Below are positions 26,000 to 34,153 of a stretch of DNA of 64,000 nucleotides, piece after piece. Both the position numbers and the translations under genes were made by a program. Below the pieces are notes generated by a model, which searched no databases, was not told where the DNA came from, and was given only the letters and a program-made list of their open reading frames with translations. The stretch is from Eggerthella sp. YY7918 (lineage in GTDB: Bacteria; Actinomycetota; Coriobacteriia; Coriobacteriales; Eggerthellaceae), in contig NC_015738.1 of NCBI RefSeq assembly GCF_000270285.1, positions 1,550,001 to 1,614,000 on the forward strand, given 5' to 3'. The first letter of the stretch is position 1, and each line of letters opens with the position of its first letter.

Positions 26000-27214
26000 C
26001 TAGCGCTGTCGCTTCTTGGGCTTATAAGCCGGACAGGCATAGTCGCGAATTTCGGCAGCAGCCACAAGTTCTGGAATCCATTGCTCGAGGGGCAGCGCCG
26101 CCTCGGCTTCAAGCACAACCGGCAACTTCGCGTGCGTTTCGGGTGCGCGCGGCATAAAGAGCGTGCAACAGTCAGGCGCATCTTGCGAGGATATTTCAAA
26201 CGAACCCAGACGCTCGGCTTCAGCAATAATTTCGAGTTTATCGGTACCGATGAGCGGCCTGAATACGGGCAGGTCGACCGCGGCATCGGTGCAACGTATA
26301 TTGTCGAGCGTCTGCGAGGCTACCTGACCGAGGCTCTCCCCCGTCACAAGCGCACCCGCTCCCTCTTGACGAGCGATTGCTTCAGCTACCTTGAACATAA
26401 GTCGGCGATACATGATAACGCGCAGCGCGGGCGGTACCGTGAGCGCAATTTCGCGCTGATAATCGCCGAAGGGTACCGTATAGACACGCGCGATGCAGCC
26501 CGTTTTCTCAAGGACGCGCGCAATGTCGTCAACCAAATATTCGCTCGCATCCGAGGTCTGCGGACGGCCCGAAAAGTGCACCCCGATGCACACCGCACCC
26601 CGTCGAGCAAGCTTCCACGTGGCTACCGGCGAATCGATGCCGCTTGATAGCAGGCTCACTACCTTGCCCGAGCTTCCCACAGGCAAGCCGCCAACGCCTC
26701 GCAACGAACGCGCATAGACATACGACGCATTCTGCACCACTTCAACCCCCACAACAACGTCGGGGTTTTTCATTTTTACCTGTTTTTCCGGGTACGCTTC
26801 GCACAGCGCCGCACCGACGATTTGGTTCATGTCCATCGAGCCGGTAGCGAAGTCGGTGTGGTTGCGTCGCGCCGCCACCTTGAAGGTGGCAAACTCCCCC
26901 GCCTCGGCAAGCGCCGCAATCGCTACCTGGGACATCACATCAAGATCGCGCGCGCACTTAAACCCGCACGACACCCGCGCCACACCAGGCACATTCCTCA
27001 TGAGATCAGCCACTTGTTTTGCGGTTTCCCAGTCGGTTCCCTCACGCAGAAACACCAGCAGACGCCCCGCGATACGATGAATGGTAACCACGGGAAAGTC
27101 CTGCGTAAGCGCCCCGAGGTTTTTCAGCAACCGCATCTCGAACGAAGCACGATTGTGCCCCTTGAGGCCAATTTCATGGTAGTGCACGAGGCAGATGCGT
27201 TGATAGTCGGTCAT
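26000..27214 (-). CDS. thiI: tRNA 4-thiouridine synthase ThiI
   Basis: Sulfur-transfer enzyme making s4U8 in tRNA. The ferredoxin-like and THUMP domains cover about 1-165, and the PP-loop ATPase motif is SSGIDSPVATWKLARRG at about 184. There is no C-terminal rhodanese domain, so this is the short form that takes sulfur directly from a cysteine desulfurase and may not serve thiamine synthesis. The start at 27214 has GGGAG seven bases upstream and gives 404 residues. Confidence 0.92.
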   Translation of the reverse strand: MTDYQRICLVHYHEIGLKGHNRASFEMRLLKNLGALTQDFPVVTIHRIAGRLLVFLREGTDWETAKQVADLMRNVPGVARVSCGFKCARDLDVMSQVAIAALAEAGEFATFKVAARRNHTDFATGSMDMNQIVGAALCEAYPEKQVKMKNPDVVVGVEVVQNASYVYARSLRGVGGLPVGSSGKVVSLLSSGIDSPVATWKLARRGAVCIGVHFSGRPQTSDASEYLVDDIARVLEKTGCIARVYTVPFGDYQREIALTVPPALRVIMYRRLMFKVAEAIARQEGAGALVTGESLGQVASQTLDNIRCTDAAVDLPVFRPLIGTDKLEIIAEAERLGSFEISSQDAPDCCTLFMPRAPETHAKLPVVLEAEAALPLEQWIPELVAAAEIRDYACPAYKPKKRQR

Positions 27215-27289
27215 GTGAAGGCTCCCAGGTTGAACGATTCGCGCGTAAGCGCGAACATACGCGCACAGGTTGGCGTAGTACGTCAGCGA

Positions 27290-27476
27290 AAAGCCCTGAG
27301 GGGCCACGAATTGCCGTGTTGCGCGGCCGAGCGTGCTTCGCACGTGAGGGCAAGCGCAAAAGCGGCAAGGCGGGGTGTCTCAGGGCTTTGCAGCGTCGAG
27401 TTGTTTCGCTGGCCAGCAGGCCAGCGAAAACGAGTTGCAGCATCGAACGATTCCGCTGGCCGTCAGGCCAGCGGAA
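27290..27476. repeat. Hairpin-rich spacer between rpoZ and thiI
   Basis: Two perfect 11-base inverted repeats with near-identical cores, TTTCGCTGGCC/GGCCAGCGAAA (27404-27429) and TTCCGCTGGCC/GGCCAGCGGAA (27451-27476), look like a tandem duplication. A long-range pair, AAAGCCCTGAG (27290-27300) and CTCAGGGCTTT (27379-27389), encloses another small hairpin (CGTGC-TTC-GCACG). No protein is encoded. In the rpoZ direction they may serve as terminators or stabilisers, though no T-run follows. Confidence 0.6.
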
Positions 27477-27478
27477 TT

Positions 27479-27739
27479 TTAATGATTCTTTACGTCAATC
27501 GACGCAGGATCGTATGACACTTCGCCGCGAGCAATCTCGGTAAAAGCAAGCGACAGAGGCTTTTTATCAGCCGCGCGCGCAATTTCAACAGCCGTTTGCA
27601 GCTGGATGGCACGGTCGCGCTGACCGCGCATCATGTCGTTAATGTCGTGCGCACGCTTCGACGCGAGAGCACAGAGAAGAAATCGGTCGTTATCTGCCTG
27701 ATCCAGCAGTACATCGATTTTCGGTTCAATAATACTCAT
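27479..27739 (-). CDS. rpoZ: RNA polymerase omega subunit
   Basis: Small RNAP assembly subunit of 86 residues: FLLCALASKRAHDINDMM is the conserved omega core and LSLAFTEIARGEV its C-terminal part. The usual gmk-rpoZ order is kept, with a seven-base gap. Confidence 0.92.
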   Translation of the reverse strand: MSIIEPKIDVLLDQADNDRFLLCALASKRAHDINDMMRGQRDRAIQLQTAVEIARAADKKPLSLAFTEIARGEVSYDPASIDVKNH

Positions 27740-27746
27740 AGTACAA

Positions 27747-28319
27747 TCAACCTCGTATTTTCTCGGCTTGTTCGTTTACATACGCTGCCAAAGCACAGGC
27801 AGCTTCTTCTAAATCGTCGTTCACAAGCCGTATATCATACTCCATTTTACGGGAAAGCTCCACCTTTGCAGCCTCCATACGAGCCGCTATTTGTTCATCG
27901 GTCTCGGTGCCACGTCCGCGCAAACGCGCCTCAAGCACGGCAAGCGAAGGAGGTTCGATGAAAATCAAATGAGCTGAGGGGAGTTTTTCGCGCACTTGAA
28001 ACGCACCCTGAACGTCAATCTCCAGAATTACCTGGTCACCGTTGGCGATATGCTCTTCAACGGTCGCGCGAGGTGTCCCATACCGATTACCCCCGTAGGT
28101 AGCCCATTCCAACAATCCATCACTTTCCACCAAGTCCTGAAACTCACTATCGGAAAGAAACCGGTACTGCACGCCATCCACTTCACCGGCGCGCGGCAGT
28201 CGAGTGGTCACCGAACGAGAAACCCACGTATCGGGTACATCATGCATAAGACGGGCCACCAGCGTGCCTTTACCGGCACCTGATGGCCCTGAAATCACAA
28301 ACAGATTTCCGTGACGCAT
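27747..28319 (-). CDS. gmk: Guanylate kinase
   Basis: GMP kinase of 190 residues. The P-loop SGPSGAGKGTLV at 10-21 and the GMP-binding segment SVTTRLPRAGEVDGVQYRFL (RxxR and Tyr) are intact. It starts six bases after mihF. Confidence 0.95.
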   Translation of the reverse strand: MRHGNLFVISGPSGAGKGTLVARLMHDVPDTWVSRSVTTRLPRAGEVDGVQYRFLSDSEFQDLVESDGLLEWATYGGNRYGTPRATVEEHIANGDQVILEIDVQGAFQVREKLPSAHLIFIEPPSLAVLEARLRGRGTETDEQIAARMEAAKVELSRKMEYDIRLVNDDLEEAACALAAYVNEQAEKIRG

Positions 28320-28325
28320 TGAAGC

Positions 28326-28634
28326 TTAGCCCAGGCGCTCCAGCAGAGCGGTCTGCTGACGCTCGCCCAAACCGCGCAGACGGCGGCTCTCAGCGATCTG
28401 GAGTTCCTTCATGATTTTCTCAGCCTTAGCCTTGCCATAGCCGGGAAGCGTCTCGATAAGGGTGGAAACCTTCATACGCCCAACCACGGGATCGTTCTTC
28501 ATCCCGAGAACCTTCTCGAGGGTGAGCTTACCTGACTTCAGATCGTCGCGAACCTGAGCGCGCTTGATGCGAGCCGCCTTCGCCTTCTCCAAAGCCGCCT
28601 GACGCTCTTCAGGGCTGAGTTGAGGAATAGCCAT
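28326..28634 (-). CDS. mihF: Actinobacterial integration host factor (mIHF)
   Basis: Basic DNA-binding protein of 102 residues with the mIHF core, a helix-two-turn-helix fold: KVSTLIETLPGYGKAKAEKI followed by the conserved RRLRGLGERQ segment near the C-terminus. It shapes the nucleoid and supports site-specific recombination in actinobacteria and is unrelated to proteobacterial IHF. The ATG at 28634 follows AAGGAG. The mihF-gmk-rpoZ order is conserved in actinobacteria and is the best taxonomic marker here. Confidence 0.92.
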   Translation of the reverse strand: MAIPQLSPEERQAALEKAKAARIKRAQVRDDLKSGKLTLEKVLGMKNDPVVGRMKVSTLIETLPGYGKAKAEKIMKELQIAESRRLRGLGERQQTALLERLG

Positions 28635-28668
28635 CGTTGTTCTCTCCTTCTGTTCCAAAAGCGATGCC

Positions 28669-28681
28669 GTGATACTATCAC
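28669..28681. promoter_or_regulatory. Palindrome in the mihF leader
   Basis: GTGATA-C-TATCAC is a perfect 13-base palindrome 35 bases before the mihF ATG. It could be an operator; no regulator can be named. Confidence 0.35.
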
Positions 28682-28841
28682 GCAATAGCACGTTTCACCT
28701 TGTCGATTACCGTAAACCATAAAAAAATTCAGCAGCGCGAACATATTCTACGGCTCTTAGCCCAATTCAAACACCTTTTGTCGGCTAATCGTCAACTGAA
28801 AAGAGTTTTTTGAAAAGCCGCTGGTGACTACGCATAACGCT

Positions 28842-29567
28842 CTAAAGCTCTGCGCAGATAGCCTCAAACGCTGCTGCTGGGTCGCTCGCCTGCGTGATGG
28901 GGCGGCCCACCACGATGTGCGACGCGCCGTTGGCGAACGCCTCGGCCGGAGTGGCCACGCGGCTTTGGTCGCCCTTGGCCGCGCCCGCGGGACGCACACC
29001 AGGGGTGACGATGTAGGCATCCGGCCCAAGAATCTCGCGCAAACGCGCAGCTTCCTGCGGCGAGGCCACCACGCCGGAAATGCCAGCACGCTTGGCCTGC
29101 TCGGCGAGCACGACCACCTGGTCGGCCATAGCGCGGCTGACGCCTGTTTCAGCGAGCGCCGCGTCGTTCATGCTGGTGAGCACCGTGATGCCCAAGGTTG
29201 CGGGCACCTCGTGGCCGTACTCGGCCGCAGCGCGCTCGGCACCCTTCTGGGCCGCTGCCATCATGTCGACACCGCCCACGGTATGCATGGTCAACATATC
29301 TGCCCCACTGCCGGCGGCGGCGTAGGCCGCGCCTTCCACCTGGTGCGGGATGTCGTGGAACTTGAGGTCGAGGAACACTTTGAAGCCGCGCTCCTTGAGA
29401 GCGTAGACAATGGCGGGGCCGTTCGCATAGAAGAGTGTCATGCCCACCTTCATCCACGTGGCCTTGCCCTGTAGCTGGTCGGCGAGGTCAAAGGCCTCCT
29501 CGATGCCACAGTCGAGCGCGACAATCACGCGCTCCTTCGCGGGGATCTGCTCGAACGAACTTACCAT
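28842..29567 (-). CDS. pyrF: Orotidine-5'-phosphate decarboxylase
   Basis: Final step of UMP synthesis. Active-site motifs VIVALDC, FLDLKFHDIPHQV (Lys and Asp of the catalytic tetrad) and the phosphate loop GASHIVVGRPIT are present. The ATG at 29567 overlaps the pyrD stop by seven bases and has TAGGAG seven bases upstream. The stop is TAG. 241 residues, normal length. Confidence 0.95.
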   Translation of the reverse strand: MVSSFEQIPAKERVIVALDCGIEEAFDLADQLQGKATWMKVGMTLFYANGPAIVYALKERGFKVFLDLKFHDIPHQVEGAAYAAAGSGADMLTMHTVGGVDMMAAAQKGAERAAAEYGHEVPATLGITVLTSMNDAALAETGVSRAMADQVVVLAEQAKRAGISGVVASPQEAARLREILGPDAYIVTPGVRPAGAAKGDQSRVATPAEAFANGASHIVVGRPITQASDPAAAFEAICAEL

Positions 29568-30514
29568 TCCAACGCTCCTATCAGCTCGTTGACGTCTGCA
29601 ATGCCGTGCCGTTCGCAATACTGCGCTATTCCGTCGATGATTTCAACCGTAGCGTGCGGATTCACGAAATTCGCGGTGCCCACAGCCACGACGGTGGCTC
29701 CGGCCAGCATGAATTCCACTGCGTCGGTGGCGGTTGTGATGCCGCCCATGCCGAGCAGCGGCACCTGGACAGCCTTGTGGCATTCCCACACCATGCGCAG
29801 TGCCACCGGCTTTACAGCCGGACCGGAAAGCCCGCCCACGCCGCGCGCGAGCTGCGGGCGGCGGCGCTCCGCATCGATGGCCATGCCCATGAGCGTGTTG
29901 ATGAGCGAGAGTGCGTCGGCGCCAGCGGCTTCTGCGGCGCGAGCGATCTCAGTGATGTCGGTGACATTGGGCGTGAGCTTCACGATGAGCGGACGCTTGG
30001 TGGCGGCGCGGCAGCGGGACACCACTTCCTGCACGCTGGTGGTGCACGTGCCGATGGTCATGCCACCGGCGTCCACATTCGGACACGAGATGTTCACCTC
30101 GTAGGCGTCCACCGGGGCTTCTTCGAGTGCCTCGATGACCTGCACGTATTCGTCGTAGCTGTGACCGGACACGTTTACGATAACGGTGGCTTCGCGCTCG
30201 TGCAACCACGGCAAGTCGTGCTCTTTGAGGTGCGCGACGCCGGGGTTTTGTAGGCCGATGGAGTTGAGCATGCCGCTGGGCGTTTCGGCGATGCGGGGGC
30301 TTGCGTTGCCCGCCCAACCGTTCAGGGACACACCCTTGGTGGTGACGGCGCCGAGGGCGGTCACATCAACGAAGTCACCGTACTCGCGGCCCGCAGCGAA
30401 CGTGCCCGAGGCCACGGTGACCGGGTTTTTCATGGCGAGACCGCCCAGGTTCACGGCCATCTGCACGGTGGTGGGAGCCGTTGTCCACGGCAGCAGGGTT
30501 TCGGTGAGTTCCAT
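29561..30514 (-). CDS. pyrD: Dihydroorotate dehydrogenase, class 1B catalytic subunit
   Basis: FMN-binding subunit of the NAD-dependent enzyme. The catalytic base Cys lies in VNISCPNVDAGG, the hallmark of class 1, and GMGGITTATDAVEFMLAGA binds FMN phosphate. Class 1B works with the neighbouring PyrK, which overlaps by context (pyrK stop immediately before this ATG). Use of NAD rather than quinone or oxygen suits an anaerobe. Confidence 0.95.
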   Translation of the reverse strand: MELTETLLPWTTAPTTVQMAVNLGGLAMKNPVTVASGTFAAGREYGDFVDVTALGAVTTKGVSLNGWAGNASPRIAETPSGMLNSIGLQNPGVAHLKEHDLPWLHEREATVIVNVSGHSYDEYVQVIEALEEAPVDAYEVNISCPNVDAGGMTIGTCTTSVQEVVSRCRAATKRPLIVKLTPNVTDITEIARAAEAAGADALSLINTLMGMAIDAERRRPQLARGVGGLSGPAVKPVALRMVWECHKAVQVPLLGMGGITTATDAVEFMLAGATVVAVGTANFVNPHATVEIIDGIAQYCERHGIADVNELIGALEW

Positions 30515-31375
30515 TTACCAGATCACCTTCTTCGCGTCGAACACGGGGCCATCCACGCAGGCGCGCTGCTTGCCGTCGGTGGTGTCCACCACACACGACA
30601 GGCACGCGCCGATGCCGCAGGCCATGCGGCGTTCCATCGACACCTCGCAGGGCACGCCGGCCTCGGCGGCCATAGCGGCAACGATTTTCATGAGGGGTTC
30701 GGGGCCGCAGACGGCCAGGTAGTCATAGGGTTCACCTGCGGCCTTGGCTTCGGCGAGGGCCTCTTCCACGAGCGAGGTGCAGAAGCCTTCGCGGCCGAAG
30801 CTGCCGTCGTCGGTGGCGCAGCGGGGGGCGTTTTCGCAGGCAGGAGCCATGGCCAGGAGTGCCTCATAGCGCTCGCGGCACGAAAGCGCGGCTTGGGTCT
30901 GGGCACCCAGCACCACATCCGTGCGCACGCCGGCGTTCACAAGGCTTTCGGCCAGCATGAAGAGCGGCGCTGCACCCACGCCGCCGCCCACGAGGAGCGC
31001 GCGGCGCGTACCCTCCGGAGGCTGCCAGGCGCGACCCACGGGGCCCATGAGCTCGACGGATTCGAGCGCCGCGCACTCGGCCGACGAAAGCCCCGCCGGG
31101 CAGGCGTTCACGTCCGGGTCGAGCAGGCGCATGTGCCCGCTGCCGAAGCCGACCGCCTGGTAGAGGATCTCAAGCGTGCGGGCGGACCGATCGCACGAGT
31201 ACACCGAGAAGGGACGACGCAGAATGTGCGCCTCCATGCCCGGGATTTTCATGTGCACGAACTGCCCCGGTTCGAGCGTTGTCGCGATGGTTGGCGACAA
31301 GAGGCGCATGACGTACAGGTTCGGGCCGACGCACGTGTTCTCCAGAATGCGCGCCCGTTCGTTGACAAGAGCCAC
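30515..31375 (-). CDS. pyrK: Dihydroorotate dehydrogenase electron-transfer subunit PyrK
   Basis: FAD- and 2Fe-2S-containing subunit passing electrons from PyrD to NAD. It has the FAD-binding RRPFSVYSC, the NAD-binding VGGGVGAAPLFMLAE, and the C-terminal cluster cysteines in MACGIGACLSCVVDT plus RACVDGP. I choose the GTG at 31375: AAAGGA lies seven bases upstream and an extended -10 promoter lies just behind it. An ATG at 31447 would add 24 atypical residues and overlaps that promoter. Confidence 0.9.
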   Translation of the reverse strand: MALVNERARILENTCVGPNLYVMRLLSPTIATTLEPGQFVHMKIPGMEAHILRRPFSVYSCDRSARTLEILYQAVGFGSGHMRLLDPDVNACPAGLSSAECAALESVELMGPVGRAWQPPEGTRRALLVGGGVGAAPLFMLAESLVNAGVRTDVVLGAQTQAALSCRERYEALLAMAPACENAPRCATDDGSFGREGFCTSLVEEALAEAKAAGEPYDYLAVCGPEPLMKIVAAMAAEAGVPCEVSMERRMACGIGACLSCVVDTTDGKQRACVDGPVFDAKKVIW

Positions 31376-31433
31376 GAAGAGTCCTTTCTCACCCCGCGGC
31401 CGCAGAAAGCGGCTCGATTGTCGTTTGGGCGAG

Positions 31434-31442
31434 ATTGTACCA
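31434..31442 (-). promoter_or_regulatory. Extended -10 promoter of pyrK-pyrD-pyrF
   Basis: Minus strand TGGTACAAT, the same nonamer as at phoH. Transcription would start near 31427, about 52 bases before the pyrK GTG. No PyrR loop is seen in that leader, unlike the two pyrimidine units at 44 and 47 kb. Confidence 0.45.
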
Positions 31443-31586
31443 TTCATCCCCCTCTTAGCCTCCCGACGTGCCGAAATGCACGGGAAGCGCACGGGAGTGG
31501 CGAGGTGCGAGCAACGAAGCTACACGGGTCCATTGCGAGGACAGCATGCAGCTTTAGGAATGTATCGACTGAAAATCGGTGCAGGT

Positions 31587-32096
31587 TTATGCGTTTTTGC
31601 GCGTCAGGACAACGCCGATGATTGCTCCGATAAGGACAAGCGGTGCAAGCCGCACAAATAGCCACTCAAAGACGTGGAACACTGCACCAAAAACGGCTGT
31701 TTCAGGGTCGTTGTAATTCCAACCCAGGTAAGGACTCGGTTCTGCTACAAAAAACGCAAAGAGTATCACGATGGCCGCACACAACGAGATAAACAGCCCG
31801 TGAATAACCTTTTGCCGTGTGGCCTTCCTTTGCGCAAACTGTAGGTTGATGACCTCCAGTTTTTCGGAAATGGCTTTGAGGTCATCGGCTTTCGGTTCGA
31901 TTATTTGCTCGCCAAGCAGCGTGCTGACCGGCGCCTCAAGCGCTTCCGATAGAGAAATCAGCAGATCGGAATCGGGAACGGACAACCCCTTCTCCCACTT
32001 TGAGACCGTTTGTCTCACCACGTTCAACTTGATGGCGAGCTCTTCTTGCGAAAGACCTTTTGCTTTTCTCAGTGCCTTGATATTTTCGCTGAGCAT
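31587..32096 (-). CDS. XRE-family regulator with membrane helices
   Basis: Protein of 169 residues with an N-terminal Cro/C1 helix-turn-helix (LSQEELAIKLNVVRQTVSKWEKG) and two hydrophobic helices in the C-terminal half (about 102-120 and 142-163). Membrane-tethered XRE proteins of this layout are common in Firmicutes and Coriobacteriia, mostly uncharacterised. AAGGAGG precedes the ATG at 32096. It diverges from the PNPOx-like gene, its most likely target. Confidence 0.85.
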   Translation of the reverse strand: MLSENIKALRKAKGLSQEELAIKLNVVRQTVSKWEKGLSVPDSDLLISLSEALEAPVSTLLGEQIIEPKADDLKAISEKLEVINLQFAQRKATRQKVIHGLFISLCAAIVILFAFFVAEPSPYLGWNYNDPETAVFGAVFHVFEWLFVRLAPLVLIGAIIGVVLTRKNA

Positions 32097-32313
32097 GTGA
32101 GGTAACCTCCTTTTCGGTGGTACTCCTATTGTGCGAAGAACGACCCGTTGCCGCAAGCAACGCATAGTAACATGCAATGTTAAGGTGCTCTTTTCTTTCG
32201 CTTTTTGGGCGCAGAGATCCCCGTAAGCTTTGAAAGCTTTACCTTGACCATTGCAAATCGATAGCTATTCTTGCAAGGAGACCTTATATCAGCAGTTGAA
32301 TGGAGACGGCTTT

Positions 32314-32736
32314 ATGATGCGTGATCCCGAAAAAACGATTGGGAATCTTATTGACAAGCAAGGGGTTTCCTTCATCGCCTCCATCTCGGAGGACGGCTTT
32401 CCTAACATGAAGGCGATGCTCCCACCCCGCAAGCGGGTAGGAATCCAGGAGTTCTACTTCACAACCAACACGTCTTCCCTGCGGGTGGCGCAGTACCGGG
32501 CGAATCCCAACGCAAGTATTTACTTTTACGACAAGCGGTTTTTCCGTGGCGTCATGCTGATCGGCCACATGGAGGTATTGGAGGATCAATCCAGCAAGGA
32601 AATGATTTGGCAGGAGGGAGATACCAGGTATTATCCTGCGGGCGTGACCGACCCCGATTACTGCGTTCTGAAGTTCACGGCAGTCAGCGGGCGCTACTAC
32701 GCAAACTTCCACTCGGAAAGCTTCGAGGTTCATTAA
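32314..32736 (+). CDS. Pyridoxamine 5'-phosphate oxidase-like flavoprotein
   Basis: Split-barrel protein of 140 residues (GVSFIASISEDGFPNMKAML, FTTNTSSLRVAQYRANPNAS), matching small FMN- or F420-binding proteins of the PNPOx/general-stress-26 group rather than a true vitamin B6 oxidase. The ATG at 32314 has GGAG eight bases upstream. A TTGACC (32244-32249), 16-base spacer, TATTCT (32266-32271) promoter precedes it. Confidence 0.8.
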   Translation: MMRDPEKTIGNLIDKQGVSFIASISEDGFPNMKAMLPPRKRVGIQEFYFTTNTSSLRVAQYRANPNASIYFYDKRFFRGVMLIGHMEVLEDQSSKEMIWQEGDTRYYPAGVTDPDYCVLKFTAVSGRYYANFHSESFEVH

Positions 32737-32790
32737 GCACAGCTAACAATTTCGTGAGGATCGCGCTGAGCACGCCAAAGGAGGAACAGC

Positions 32791-33246
32791 ATGGAGCATA
32801 TCGAGGAACTTATGGAGCGGTTGCGCTCGGCCGACAACAACGAGGCATATGCGGCGTTTAAGCTGCTCCGTGAGGCGAGCGCGGCAGGACCTGAGGTTGC
32901 CGCGTACCTTGGCGAATTCGAGGACATGCTTGAGGCCGAGAGCTCTTACGTGCGCACTCGCGGTTTTTTGTTGCTGGTGGCGAACGCGCGTCACGATACC
33001 GAGGGATGTATCGAGGCTGCATACGACTGCATGGTCGCCTGCCTGAACGACCCCAAACCTACCGTGGTACGTCAATGCGTGCAGGCGCTACCTGACCTGG
33101 TCGCTGCAAAACCCGCATTGGCCAAGCGTATTGTCGCCGAGCTTGAACGCGTCGATCCCGGTGCTTACCGTGACAGCATGCAGCCGCTCATTGCTGCGGA
33201 TGTGGCCGCCTCGCTTGCAGCGATTCGCAGCTTGCAGGAGGATTAG
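32791..33246 (+). CDS. HEAT-repeat protein
   Basis: All-helical protein of 151 residues with repeat-like segments (YVRTRGFLLLVANARHD, DPKPTVVRQCVQALPDLVAA), fitting HEAT/ARM scaffolds that bind other proteins. Shine-Dalgarno AAAGGAGG is ideal. A 22-base piece of its 5' end is repeated at 34085. Function unknown. Confidence 0.7.
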   Translation: MEHIEELMERLRSADNNEAYAAFKLLREASAAGPEVAAYLGEFEDMLEAESSYVRTRGFLLLVANARHDTEGCIEAAYDCMVACLNDPKPTVVRQCVQALPDLVAAKPALAKRIVAELERVDPGAYRDSMQPLIAADVAASLAAIRSLQED

Positions 33247-33295
33247 GCATCCCTGTGACCCTTATATCGGCGGAAATAGAGGCAGAAGAGAAAAT

Positions 33296-34003
33296 ATGGC
33301 GATGTGGAACCCGTGGCGCGGATGCCACAAACACAGTGAAGGCTGCAAGTACTGCTACATCCATAAGGGCGACTTTAAGCGCAGGGTGGATACGAACAAC
33401 GTCGTGAAGACAGGCGATTTTTATGCTCCTATCAAGAAGATCGCTTCGGGCGAATACAAGATAAAACCGGGACAAACCGTCTATCTTTGCTTCTCGACCG
33501 ATTTTTTGATCGAGGATGCCGATGGGTGGCGTGATGAGTGTTGGGAGATGATTCGGGAGCGCTCAGATTTGCATTTCATCTTCCTCACGAAACGCATCGA
33601 ACGGTTCGAAGACTGCATCCCGCAGAATTGGGGCGACGGCTATGATAACGTGACCGTGGGGTGTACGGTCGAGAATCAGGATAGAGTCGATTATCGACTT
33701 TCCCTTTTCAGGGAGCTACCCATCAAACACAAGAATATTATCTGCCAGCCGCTGATCGAACGGGTTGACTTGCGTCCGTACCTTGACGACCTCGAATTGG
33801 TGGTGGTCGGCGGCGAGTCGGACAAGAATGCCCGTCCGCTTGATTACGAGTGGGTGCTCGACATACGCGAGCAATGCGCGGCTGCCAGAACCCACTTTGA
33901 ATTCCGGCAGTGCGGGACGCACTTCATCAAGGACGGGAGAATGTACACGCTGCGCGTCCGCGATCTGGGCAGCCAGGCACGGAAAGCGGGGATCAATTTC
34001 TGA
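33296..34003 (+). CDS. DUF5131 (phage Gp37/Gp68-like) protein
   Basis: Protein of 235 residues beginning MAMWNPWRGCHKHSEGCKYC: the family signature W-N-P-x3-GC, a Ser-Glu-Gly-Cys step, then CxxC. The three cysteines suggest a metal or radical-SAM-like cluster; VVGGESDKNARPLDYEWV and FEFRQCGTHF also match the family. Members occur in phages and genomic islands and their activity is not established as far as I know. Start at 33296 chosen on a modest Shine-Dalgarno and on the motif position. Confidence 0.8.
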   Translation: MAMWNPWRGCHKHSEGCKYCYIHKGDFKRRVDTNNVVKTGDFYAPIKKIASGEYKIKPGQTVYLCFSTDFLIEDADGWRDECWEMIRERSDLHFIFLTKRIERFEDCIPQNWGDGYDNVTVGCTVENQDRVDYRLSLFRELPIKHKNIICQPLIERVDLRPYLDDLELVVVGGESDKNARPLDYEWVLDIREQCAAARTHFEFRQCGTHFIKDGRMYTLRVRDLGSQARKAGINF

Positions 34004-34084
34004 CGACCAGTTTGCGCTGCATCGCATTCTCCTCAGGTCAGAGGACTTGCGATGAAAAAGAACAGGATGTGAGCGTGAAGCGTT

Positions 34085-34120
34085 GAGGAACTTATGGAGC
34101 GGTTGCACTCCTTTTGACCC
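34085..34120 (+). pseudogene. Remnant of the HEAT-gene 5' end
   Basis: Bases 34085-34106 are identical to 32803-32824 inside the HEAT gene and keep the same reading (EELMERL), then hit TGA after HSF. This looks like the leftover of a duplication or rearrangement bracketing the DUF5131 gene. Confidence 0.5.
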
Positions 34121-34153
34121 CCGCATCTGCGTGGATGCAGATGATGGCGGACA

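Noticed and set aside
27215-27400. TPP riboswitch ahead of thiI
   Set aside because: A CTGAG-like string is present, but the conserved thi-box core and its paired order are not.
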